The position numbers and the translations under genes are program-made. Positions 8,350 to 16,372 of a DNA stretch of 64,000 nucleotides are shown piece by piece. Origin of the DNA: Flaviflexus salsibiostraticola (GTDB lineage Bacteria > Actinomycetota > Actinomycetes > Actinomycetales > Actinomycetaceae); assembly GCF_003952265.1 (NCBI RefSeq), contig NZ_CP034438.1:558001-622000 (forward strand). The letters run 5' to 3'. The notes below the pieces were generated by a model, which had not been told where the DNA came from, did not search any database, and was given only the letters and a program-made list of their open reading frames with translations. Position 1 is the first letter of the stretch, and the number at the start of each line of letters is the position of its first letter.

Positions 8350-9753
8350 TCAGCCGGTGATCTGCAGGAGGGCGTTCTCGATGAGTTCGGGCATGGCCGG
8401 GTGGATCCAGTACTGGGTGTCGACGATGTCGCGGACTGTCTGACCCGTTGACATCGCCTGGATGAGGAGCTGGATGAGTGTCGGGGCGTGGGGGCCCATG
8501 ATGTGGGCGCCGAGAATCTCGGTCGTCTCCCGATCGGCGATGATCTTCGCGAAGCCGGTCGTGTCCTCCATCGCCCAGCCGTAGGCGATCCCCGCATACT
8601 CCTGGCGGGCCACGATGATGTCAAGGCCCTTGAGCTGTGCCTCCGCCTCGGTCATACCGACAGCGGCGATCTGCGGATCGCCGAAGACCGCGTGCGGCAC
8701 GAAGCGGTGGTCGGTCGCCTTCATCGCATCCGGGTGGAGGAGGTTGTGGCGGACCGTCTTCGCCTCCTTGTTGGCGACGTGCTTGAGCTGCCAGTCGGAG
8801 CTGATGTCACCGAGGGCGAAGATGCCGTCCATGACCTCGCCCTGCGGGTCGAGGACCCGCTGGTAATCGTCGACCATGACCCTCCCGTCGGGGTGGGTGC
8901 CGATGCCGGCGGCGGCCACGTCGAGAGTGTCGGAGTTCGGGATGCGGCCCGTCGCGACAAGCAGCTCATCGGCCTCGAGGGTCTCCTTGGCATCGCCCAC
9001 CCGGCCGGAGACGAAAACCCGGCCATCACGGCGCTCGACACGGCCGGTGCTGAACCGGAGCTTGACCCTGTACCGGCCTGAGGCGATCTGGGTGTACGCG
9101 TCGGCGATGTCGCGGTCGTGGTGGCGCAGGAGGACGGGGCTGCGGGCGATGAGGGTGACGTCGACGCCGAGGGAGGAGAAGATGTGCGCCATCTCAGCGC
9201 CGATGAAGCCCGATCCGATGATGATCATCGAGCCGGGCAGCCGCTCCATCCGCATGACCGAATCGGACGTGAGCGGATTCGACTCCGCAAGGCCGGCGAC
9301 CGCGGGGAAGGCGGGCCGTGAGCCCGCGGCGATGACGATCCGGTCTGCCGTGATCTCCCGGTCACCGTCTGCGGTTGCGACGACCATGCTCTTGGGCCCC
9401 GTGAACCGACCAATCCCCTGGTAGACGGTGAGGTTCCGATTATCCTCATGGACCTTGCGGTACTCCTCACCGCCCGCGGCGATGGGATCGATCCTGCCGA
9501 ACACTCGATCCCGGATCGCGGGCCAGTCGACGCAGTCGAGCGTCTCGCTCACCCCATACTTCGGCGCCCGTGCCGGTGTGTTCGCGATCTCCGCGGTATA
9601 GGTGAACATCTTGGTCGGGATGCAGCCCGCGTTGAGGCAGGTTCCGCCGAAGAGGCCCTTCTCGACAAGGGCGATCGAGAGGTCGTCGAACTCGGGCCCC
9701 GGCAGTGAGTTGCCGGAGCCTGTGCCGATGATGAGGAGGTCGTAATGCGTCAT
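8350..9753 (-). CDS. mtr: Mycothione reductase
   Basis: A 467-aa class I pyridine-disulfide oxidoreductase. It has the N-terminal FAD motif of mycothione reductases (IIGTGSGNS), the redox-active cysteine pair Cys39/Cys44 in GGTCLNAGCIPTKM, an NAD(P) motif (IIGSGFIGAEMAHIF), and the C-terminal His451/Glu456 dyad. The enzyme reduces mycothiol disulfide with NADPH in the cytosol, keeping the actinobacterial thiol buffer reduced. This is one of the strongest markers of an actinobacterial host here. It is monocistronic. Confidence 0.93.
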   Translation of the reverse strand: MTHYDLLIIGTGSGNSLPGPEFDDLSIALVEKGLFGGTCLNAGCIPTKMFTYTAEIANTPARAPKYGVSETLDCVDWPAIRDRVFGRIDPIAAGGEEYRKVHEDNRNLTVYQGIGRFTGPKSMVVATADGDREITADRIVIAAGSRPAFPAVAGLAESNPLTSDSVMRMERLPGSMIIIGSGFIGAEMAHIFSSLGVDVTLIARSPVLLRHHDRDIADAYTQIASGRYRVKLRFSTGRVERRDGRVFVSGRVGDAKETLEADELLVATGRIPNSDTLDVAAAGIGTHPDGRVMVDDYQRVLDPQGEVMDGIFALGDISSDWQLKHVANKEAKTVRHNLLHPDAMKATDHRFVPHAVFGDPQIAAVGMTEAEAQLKGLDIIVARQEYAGIAYGWAMEDTTGFAKIIADRETTEILGAHIMGPHAPTLIQLLIQAMSTGQTVRDIVDTQYWIHPAMPELIENALLQITG

Positions 9754-9816
9754 GGCTCCAAGCCTAACCAGAAAGGCCGAAACGCCCCGTACCGTTCCTC
9801 TCAGAGCGGGCAGGGC

Positions 9817-11373
9817 TCAGTCGGCGGACCCGACGAGCGCCCGGGTTGCCGGGTGAGCGGGCGAGTCGAGGACAGCGTCGCGCTGACCGATCTCGACGAT
9901 CCGGCCATCGGCCATGACGGCGATGCGGTCGGCCACCTGGCCGATGACGGCGAGGTCGTGGGAGATGAAGAGCTGGGTGAGCCCACGCTCCCTCTGCAGG
10001 CGCGTGAGCAGGTCGAGGATCTCGGCCTGGACGGTGACATCGAGGGAGGACACCGGCTCGTCCGAGATGAGGATCGCCGGGTCCGTGGCGAGCGCGCGGG
10101 CGATCGCGACACGCTGCCGCATCCCGCCCGACAGGTGGAGCGGCCTGCGGTCCACCGTCTCGGGAGGCAGGCCCACATCGGCCAGCAGCGCCCGGACCTG
10201 CGCTCGCAGCTGCTCTGAGGCCCGCCGCCAGCTCGGGACAGCCCCATTCGAGGCCGCATCCGCCAGGATCGAGCCCACCCGCACGCGCGGATCGAACGAG
10301 GACAGGGCGTCCTGGTAGATGACGGAGATACCGGCGCGGCGCTCGCGGCGCTCACGCTCGGGCACGCTCGACCACGGCTCCCCGAGGAGCGTCACCTCTC
10401 CCCCGGTCGGCGTGTCGATTGCCAGCAGGAGCCGCGCGAGGGTCGTCTTGCCCGAGCCGGACGAGCCGACGAGTCCGAGGGTCTCACCCCGGTAGACGGC
10501 CAGGTCGACTCCGTCGACCGCGGCGCGGTCGGGCGCCCCGCCACGTCCCGGGAAGACCCGGTCGAGGGCCTTCGCCTCGAGGACGGGTGGGGCGGGCGGC
10601 AGGGGCGGCTTCGTCGACCGGGTCGGCACCGCGTCGATGAGCCTGCGAGTCGTGGGGTGGGTAGGAGAGTCGAGGACCGCGGGGCCCGACTCGATGATCC
10701 GCCCGCCCTCCATGACGCACACATCATCGGCGATCGCCCGCGCGATCCCAAGATCGTGGGTGATGAGGAGGAGGGCCTTGCCGGAGTCGCGCAGGCCGGC
10801 CAGCAGTCGGACGATGCGGTCCTGGACGCTCCGATCGAGGGCGGTCGTCGGCTCGTCAGCGATGATGATCGGTGGATCGGCGGCGACGGCGGCGGCGATG
10901 AGGGCGCGCTGGCGCTGGCCGCCGGACAGCTCGACGGAGCGCTGCTGCGCACGATGCACCGGGTCATCGAGGCCCACCCTCTCGAGCAGCTCGAGGACGC
11001 GGCCGGGAATCTCGCCGGGCGTGAGGTCGGTGTGGAGGCGGAGGGTGTCGGCGACCTCCCGGCCGATGGGGCGGAGCGGGTCGAGTGAGACGAGGGCGTC
11101 CTGGAGGACGAGCCCGACGCGGCCACCGCGGACCTGTCGCCACGACCGGGTGCTGGCGCCGGTCATGTTCCGCCCGTCGATCGTGAGCTCGCCCGTGACG
11201 GTGGCGCCGCCACCGGCGAGGCCGAGCAGCGCCCGAGCGGTGACGGACTTGCCGGAGCCCGACTCCCCGACGAGGGCGAGGCACCTGCCGGGGACGAGAT
11301 CGAAGGACACGTTCGTGACGACGGGCCTGTCGAAGGCGACGGAGAGGTCGCGGACGCGGTAGATCGGCTCCAT
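9817..11373 (-). CDS. Fused dipeptide/oligopeptide (or nickel) ABC transporter ATP-binding protein (DppD-DppF type)
   Basis: A 518-aa protein with two complete ABC domains in tandem: first Walker A GESGSGKS near residue 36, signature LSGGQRQRAL; second Walker A GSSGSGKTT near residue 315, signature LSGGMRQRVA; Walker B DEP in both. The start ATG 11373 overlaps the last base of the upstream permease stop. A longer open frame upstream is antisense noise within the permease. It powers uptake by the two permeases encoded before it. Two-in-one ATPases of this class are common in actinobacteria. Confidence 0.9.
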   Translation of the reverse strand: MEPIYRVRDLSVAFDRPVVTNVSFDLVPGRCLALVGESGSGKSVTARALLGLAGGGATVTGELTIDGRNMTGASTRSWRQVRGGRVGLVLQDALVSLDPLRPIGREVADTLRLHTDLTPGEIPGRVLELLERVGLDDPVHRAQQRSVELSGGQRQRALIAAAVAADPPIIIADEPTTALDRSVQDRIVRLLAGLRDSGKALLLITHDLGIARAIADDVCVMEGGRIIESGPAVLDSPTHPTTRRLIDAVPTRSTKPPLPPAPPVLEAKALDRVFPGRGGAPDRAAVDGVDLAVYRGETLGLVGSSGSGKTTLARLLLAIDTPTGGEVTLLGEPWSSVPERERRERRAGISVIYQDALSSFDPRVRVGSILADAASNGAVPSWRRASEQLRAQVRALLADVGLPPETVDRRPLHLSGGMRQRVAIARALATDPAILISDEPVSSLDVTVQAEILDLLTRLQRERGLTQLFISHDLAVIGQVADRIAVMADGRIVEIGQRDAVLDSPAHPATRALVGSAD

Positions 11374-12215
11374 TAGGCCCTCCTCGAGGCTGCGGCGATC
11401 GAGCGGGAGAGGACCGTCGTCGACACGGCCGTGAGGATGATCGCCAGGCCCGGGAAGAAGGTCATCCACCACGCGCTCGACGTGAGGTAGGTGCGTCCCG
11501 CATTCATCATCGCTCCCCATTCGGGTGACGGCGGCGCGACGCCGAGCCCGAGGTAGGACAGGGACGCCGCCCACACGACCCCCTGGCCGACGCCGAGGGT
11601 GGCGATGACGAAGAGGGGGACGACGAGGTTCGGCGCGATTCGTCGGGCGAGGATCTGACGGCGGGTCCTGCCCAGCGCACGGTCCGCCTCAACGTACCCG
11701 GACCGGACGATCTTGATCGTCTGCGTGCGGATCATCCTCGCGTACCCCGGCGCGGAGGCAAGACCGACCGCAATCGTCGAGGTGATGACGCCGGGGCCGA
11801 CAATGGTGATGAGGAGGAGGGCGAGGACGATGCCGGGCAGGGCGAAGAGGACCTCGATGAACCGGGACAGGGTGAAGTCGAGCCACCGCGGCCCGAGCGC
11901 CGCACCGACCCCGAGGAGCGCGGCGAGCGCGAGCCCGATCCCGGTGGCCGCGACGCCGATGATGAGAGAGTCCCGGGTTCCGTGGACGACGCGGCGGAAC
12001 GTGTCCCTGCCCGACTCGTCGGTGCCGAACCAGTGCTCCCAGCTGGGCGGCTGGAAGCCCGCACCGGGGTCGACCGCGAGGGGATTACCGGGGGCGATGA
12101 GCGAGGGGGCGACTGCGCTGACGAGGAGGAGGGCGAGGAAGCCGAGCGACAGCCACCCGCCCACTCCCAGGCCGCCGCGGGAGCGGGCCGTCCGCGTGAG
12201 GACTACGGTGCTCAT
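11373..12215 (-). CDS. ABC transporter permease (DppC/OppC type)
   Basis: A 280-aa membrane protein with an N-terminal TM helix, the HWFGTDESGRDTFRRVVHGTR segment typical of DppC-type subunits, about five further TM helices and the EAA loop (YVEADRALGRTRRQILARRIAPN). ATG 12215 overlaps the preceding permease stop by 4 nt (ATGA). It forms the channel with the DppB-type subunit. Confidence 0.92.
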   Translation of the reverse strand: MSTVVLTRTARSRGGLGVGGWLSLGFLALLLVSAVAPSLIAPGNPLAVDPGAGFQPPSWEHWFGTDESGRDTFRRVVHGTRDSLIIGVAATGIGLALAALLGVGAALGPRWLDFTLSRFIEVLFALPGIVLALLLITIVGPGVITSTIAVGLASAPGYARMIRTQTIKIVRSGYVEADRALGRTRRQILARRIAPNLVVPLFVIATLGVGQGVVWAASLSYLGLGVAPPSPEWGAMMNAGRTYLTSSAWWMTFFPGLAIILTAVSTTVLSRSIAAASRRA

Positions 12216-13144
12216 GCGGGCCTCCGCACCCGCGGGTCGATCGCGGCCTCGGCCACATCGACGAGGAGCATGACAGCGACGTAGACGGCGGCGATGACCA
12301 TGAGGATCCCGATGACGAGCGGCATGTCCCGCACGCTCACCGCACCGAGCAGGGTCCGGCCGATGCCCTGGCGGGCGAAGACCTCTTCGACGATGACGGC
12401 GCCCGACATGAGGGAGCCGAACGCCCACCCGGCGAGCGAGACTGCGGGCAGGACCGCGTGGCGCAGCAGGTGACGGGCGAAGAGCCCGATTGTCGACTCA
12501 CCGCGGGCCCTGGCCGAGGTCGTGAAGGGCGCCTCGAGAGCGTCGAGCATCGACTCGCGCATGATCTGCCCGAGGAAGCCCGCCGTCGGCACGGCGAGCG
12601 TGAGGGCGGGGAGGATGAGGGAGTCGAGGCTGTCGGTGCTGACGGGCGGCAGCAGGCCCAGCCACGTGGAGAAGATGACGATGAGGACGATGGCGAGGGC
12701 GAAGTGCGGCAGTGCGGCGGAGACCACCTCGATCATCGACATGACCCGCCACGTGCGCCGGCCGAAGACGCTGATGAGTGCGAAGATCAGTGCCATGACC
12801 CACGCGAGGGCGAGGGCGGCCAGCGACAGGGTGAGGGTGGACGGCAGCTGCTCACCGATGAGCTCCGTCACCGGCCGGTCGTAGGAGAAGCTCGTCCCCC
12901 AGTCGAAGGTTGCGATCGCCTTGAGCTGGACCCAGTACTGGACGAGGAGCGGTTGGTCGAGGCCGTGCGTCTCGATCGCGAGGGCGACCGCCTCCGCACT
13001 CGCGTTCGATCCCGGGCCGAGAATCGCATCGACCTCGTCGCCCGGGACCGCCTTGAGGGCGAGGAAGACGATGGTGGCGACGGCCCAGAGGACAAGGATG
13101 AGGCCCCCGAGCCGCGCCAGCAGGTATCGGACGACCGGCGGCAC
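12212..13144 (-). CDS. ABC transporter permease (DppB/OppB type)
   Basis: A 310-aa inner-membrane protein. The N-terminus VVRYLLARLGGLILVLWAVA and the periplasmic-side segment before the core (PVTELIGEQLPSTLTLSLAA) are characteristic of DppB/NikB subunits; the EAA loop reads SARARGESTIGLFARHLLRH. I chose GTG 13144, two bases after the stop of the binding-protein gene. Further in-frame starts upstream would lie inside that gene. Confidence 0.9.
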   Translation of the reverse strand: MPPVVRYLLARLGGLILVLWAVATIVFLALKAVPGDEVDAILGPGSNASAEAVALAIETHGLDQPLLVQYWVQLKAIATFDWGTSFSYDRPVTELIGEQLPSTLTLSLAALALAWVMALIFALISVFGRRTWRVMSMIEVVSAALPHFALAIVLIVIFSTWLGLLPPVSTDSLDSLILPALTLAVPTAGFLGQIMRESMLDALEAPFTTSARARGESTIGLFARHLLRHAVLPAVSLAGWAFGSLMSGAVIVEEVFARQGIGRTLLGAVSVRDMPLVIGILMVIAAVYVAVMLLVDVAEAAIDPRVRRPA

Positions 13145-13146
13145 GC

Positions 13147-14787
13147 CTAGTCGACCCAGACCTCGTGGAACCACGGTGCCGACAGGTTCGTCTCGAGCCG
13201 GAGCCCATTGACGCTGTCGCGGTGGAGGATCCTCGTCTGCCAATCGTAGAGCGGCATGACGTACGCGCCATCGACGATGATCTGCTGGGCCTCGGCGTAG
13301 AGCTCGGCCCGCTCATCCTCATCCGTCGTCTGGTTGGCGCGCTCGAGGAGCGAGTCGAGCTCCTCATCGCGGACATTGATGTTATTGGCGTGGTAGCCGG
13401 ACGGAGCGGGCTCGATGCCGTCGGAGTGGAAGATGATGCGGAGCACGTCGGGGCTCGACTTGCCGTAGGGCGCGGTGATCGCGTCGAACTCCCATGCCCC
13501 CGCCGCCGCGTACCAGCTCGACAGATCCATCGGATCAAGGGTGACATCGAACCCGACATCGGCTGCCTGGGACTGGATCTGCTCGAGCAGAGACTGCTCG
13601 GCGGGGATCGACTGGTGGGTCGAGACGGGGATGCGGACAGTCAGCCGCTTCCCATCCTTCGTCCGGACGCCGTCGGAGCCCATCTCCCATCCGGCCTCGT
13701 CGAGGAGGTCGGATGCGAGCTGCGGGTCGTAGTCGTACGCCCCGTCGTCGTGCGTCGTCCCATGCGGCGTGCTCGAGGCGAGCAGGCTCGTTGTCCGCTC
13801 CGCGGTGCCGAAGAAGAGCGTGTCAACGCCGGTCTCGATGTCGGAGGCATGCATGAAGGCGCGGCGGACGAGCGGATCGGAGAACGTCTCGCCGCCCGTG
13901 TTGAGCTCAAGGCGAGTTGCTGCGCCGGAGCGGACTCCGACGAGATCCTGGATCGGCCCGTCCGCCCGGCGGGCCTGGGCGATCGTGTCGGGCTGTGCGG
14001 AATCGATGACGTCGACCTCGCCGGCCTGGAGTGCGGCGTAGCGCGAGGCCGCATCCGGCATGAAGCGGATCGTCAGCGTGTCGAGCAGGGCTGGTCCCTC
14101 ATGCTCGGCGGTGGCCGGTGCGCTCGTGTATCCCTCGTTGCGCGAGTAGGTGATCGAGTGCTGCCTGTTCCACTCCTCGACAACGAACGGACCGGTCCCG
14201 ACCGGTGCCTCGCAGTTCTCCTCCCGGCTCCGCTCGAGAGCGGCGGGCGACTGGATGCCGAGCCAGGTCTGGGCGAGTGACTCCTTGAGCGCGGCATCGG
14301 GCTCCGACATGTGGAACACCGCCGTGTGGGCGTCGACGGCCTCGACCTCGTCGACGTGCTCGACGGCGAGATACCCGGTCGAGGATTCTGTTGCGGGGTC
14401 CTGGAGATGCTCGATGTTCGCCTTGACCGCCTCGGCGTCGAAGGGCGTGCCATCCGTGAACTCCACCCCCTCCTTGAGGGTGAAGGTCCACGCCATGCCG
14501 TCGTCCGACATCTCGCCGGACTCGGCGAGCCACGGCTCGACCTCGCCGTCCTGAGTCATCGTGAAGAGGGATTCGACGACGTGGATGCCGGCGATCTTCT
14601 GCGGCATGTTGCCGCCAACATGCGGGTCGAGACAGGTCGGCTCGGCATCGCCCGTCGCGAAGGTGAGGTTCCCGCCCTCAACGGGCTCGCCCGAGGCCCC
14701 GTCCTCCTCCGCTGCCGTGCCGCAGCCTGCGAGGACAGCTGAGGCGGCCGCGATGGCGGCGATGGACGTGCGGCGGAGAGTGAACAT
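13147..14787 (-). CDS. ABC transporter substrate-binding lipoprotein (peptide/nickel type, SBP_bac_5)
   Basis: A 546-aa protein starting at ATG 14787 with a lipoprotein signal peptide and lipobox (VLAGC, Cys near 22). The SBP_bac_5 pattern is clear: CLDPHVGGN, LKEGVEFTDGTPFDAEAVKANIEH, GTGPFVVEEW and the C-terminal YAEAQQIIVDGAYVMPLYDW. It is anchored outside the membrane and delivers ligand to the permeases encoded next. It is the first gene of the four-gene operon. Whether the ligand is peptide, nickel or an opine cannot be decided. Confidence 0.92.
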   Translation of the reverse strand: MFTLRRTSIAAIAAASAVLAGCGTAAEEDGASGEPVEGGNLTFATGDAEPTCLDPHVGGNMPQKIAGIHVVESLFTMTQDGEVEPWLAESGEMSDDGMAWTFTLKEGVEFTDGTPFDAEAVKANIEHLQDPATESSTGYLAVEHVDEVEAVDAHTAVFHMSEPDAALKESLAQTWLGIQSPAALERSREENCEAPVGTGPFVVEEWNRQHSITYSRNEGYTSAPATAEHEGPALLDTLTIRFMPDAASRYAALQAGEVDVIDSAQPDTIAQARRADGPIQDLVGVRSGAATRLELNTGGETFSDPLVRRAFMHASDIETGVDTLFFGTAERTTSLLASSTPHGTTHDDGAYDYDPQLASDLLDEAGWEMGSDGVRTKDGKRLTVRIPVSTHQSIPAEQSLLEQIQSQAADVGFDVTLDPMDLSSWYAAAGAWEFDAITAPYGKSSPDVLRIIFHSDGIEPAPSGYHANNINVRDEELDSLLERANQTTDEDERAELYAEAQQIIVDGAYVMPLYDWQTRILHRDSVNGLRLETNLSAPWFHEVWVD

Positions 14788-14841
14788 GACATCATCCTTG
14801 ATGGGCCTGCTGGCCCGAACGAACCTGTAGAGACATGTGTG

Positions 14842-14847
14842 ATTATA
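14842..14847 (-). promoter_or_regulatory. Perfect -10 box (TATAAT) ahead of the ABC importer operon
   Basis: On the minus strand a perfect TATAAT stands 55 nt before the substrate-binding protein start. No good -35 is seen at 16-18 bp, so it may need an activator. Confidence 0.4.
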
Positions 14848-14946
14848 GGCCGGACAATTCGCCCACTCCTCCCCCGCCCGAACGGTGGGCAGAGACAGGC
14901 ATCGCGAACAATGTCGGTCGGCTCGCCTCCGTACCCGATCACCCAG

Positions 14947-15007
14947 CATGGGCCCCGTCGGCCCATGTGGATGACCCTCACTGCTCCGGCGTGACCTATG
15001 GGCCCAT
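14947..15007. promoter_or_regulatory. Two ATGGGCC palindromes between divergent genes
   Basis: CATGGGCC (14947-14954) pairs with GGCCCATG (14960-14967), and a perfect palindrome ATGGGCCCAT lies at 14998-15007. The two centres are about 45 bp apart in the divergent region between the ABC operon and the 15101 gene. They could bind one regulator. The rest of 14788-15100 holds no gene I can support. Confidence 0.35.
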
Positions 15008-15100
15008 GGATGAACGAAACGAGCCACGCGCCGCCAGACTCCTCGAGGGGTGTCTGCGCCTCCACCTGACAGTGAGATCTGAGTCACCTAGGCTGGCACG

Positions 15101-15679
15101 ATGGCGACCACGACTATCAGACACAGCCGACCGCTCTCGATCGCAGTCACCGTCATCGGGCTGCTCCTCATCATCATCGCGGCACTCGGCGACATGCCCA
15201 TCAACTACGCGATCGGCGGCGTCATCGCCATCATCGGCACGCTCCTGCTCGTCCAGCCACTTGTCGAGCTCGAGAGCTACGAGGTGAGGTCCAAGAGTCC
15301 CGGCGGCATGACGAGAGGTACCTACCCCGTCCGCTATCCAGGCGACCTCGACATCCGCGACGGAGGCCTGTGGCATGTGCCGACCGGCAGGCGCATCGCC
15401 AGTCTCGGCCTCAGCGCCCACCGGCCCGATGTCGAGGCGCTGGAGGCCATGATCGCCGAGAGCTCACCGGACGACTACACCCCGCCCGCGGGCGCCGACC
15501 AGAAGCCGGAGTCGATGCGCTACCGGGAGCCGCCCCAGCCGGATCCGTTCCTCGGCGGGCCGGGATGGGGAGGTGCCCCGCAGAACCCCGGTGGCAGGGA
15601 CGCCCCGACCCCGCACGGAGAGGACCCGCCCCCACACCGCGCGCCGGGCGAAGAATCGCCTGGCCCGTTCCCCCGCTGA
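15101..15679 (+). CDS. Small membrane protein with a proline-rich cytosolic tail, function unknown
   Basis: A 192-aa protein. Residues about 13-30 and 35-53 form two hydrophobic helices, followed by a soluble segment and a C-terminal tail rich in Pro, Gly, Asp and Glu (from about residue 125). The tail looks disordered. I do not recognise a family with certainty. It is divergent from the ABC importer and ends 108 nt before tdk. Confidence 0.7.
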   Translation: MATTTIRHSRPLSIAVTVIGLLLIIIAALGDMPINYAIGGVIAIIGTLLLVQPLVELESYEVRSKSPGGMTRGTYPVRYPGDLDIRDGGLWHVPTGRRIASLGLSAHRPDVEALEAMIAESSPDDYTPPAGADQKPESMRYREPPQPDPFLGGPGWGGAPQNPGGRDAPTPHGEDPPPHRAPGEESPGPFPR

Positions 15680-15787
15680 GAACCGAGGTGCCCCGGGCGG
15701 CACGGTGACGGCAGTACCGACTCGGGCAGGGTTCGGGAGCATATTCCTCTCTCGGATTGCTCCGCCGGAGGGGTATAGCGTAGCGGT

Positions 15788-16339
15788 ATGAGTCCTGGAC
15801 ATCTCCACGTCATCACGGGCCCGATGTTCGCCGGGAAGACCGCCTCCCTCATCGCCGAGATCGGGCGGCTGCGGGCGGGCGGCACCCATCCCGACATCCT
15901 CACCCACGCAATCGACGATCGCCGGCGGATCGGCGACATCTCGACCCACGATGGTGATGCGCTTGAGGCCCGTGCGATCGCCTCGGCCGATGACATCGTC
16001 CGAGCCGTCACATCGGATGCCGTCGCCATCGATGAGGCCCAGTTCTTCGGTCAACCACTCGTCCCCGCTGTCGCCCAACTGCTCGACACCGGCAGGCACG
16101 TCATCATCGCCGGCCTGTGCGTCACCTTCGACGGGCGCCCGTTCGATCCGATACCAGAACTCATGGCTCTCGCCGATCGGGTTGATAAGCTCGTGGCCCG
16201 ATGCGACATCTGCGGGGCACCCGCCCCCTATCACCTGCCCGTGCGCCAGGGCCTGGGCGATCCCCTCGCCATCGAATCCGGCCAGGTGGGCGGCGCCGAG
16301 TCCTACGAGGCGCGCTGCCGACTGCACTTCGGAGTCTGA
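15788..16339 (+). CDS. tdk: Thymidine kinase (type II)
   Basis: A 183-aa protein with the type II TK motifs: P-loop GPMFAGKT (residues 11-18), Walker B/DEAQFF near 79-84 and the zinc-binding CDICG knuckle near 139. It phosphorylates thymidine with ATP in the salvage pathway. Four zinc ligands are usual; two Cys are in CDIC and a further Cys is in the C-terminal ARCRLHF, so the last ligand is probably His. No ribosome site is evident close to the ATG. It converges with the P-type ATPase gene. Confidence 0.9.
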   Translation: MSPGHLHVITGPMFAGKTASLIAEIGRLRAGGTHPDILTHAIDDRRRIGDISTHDGDALEARAIASADDIVRAVTSDAVAIDEAQFFGQPLVPAVAQLLDTGRHVIIAGLCVTFDGRPFDPIPELMALADRVDKLVARCDICGAPAPYHLPVRQGLGDPLAIESGQVGGAESYEARCRLHFGV

Positions 16340-16372
16340 CTCGCGCTCGGCCGCAGTCCGTCCACCTGGCAG

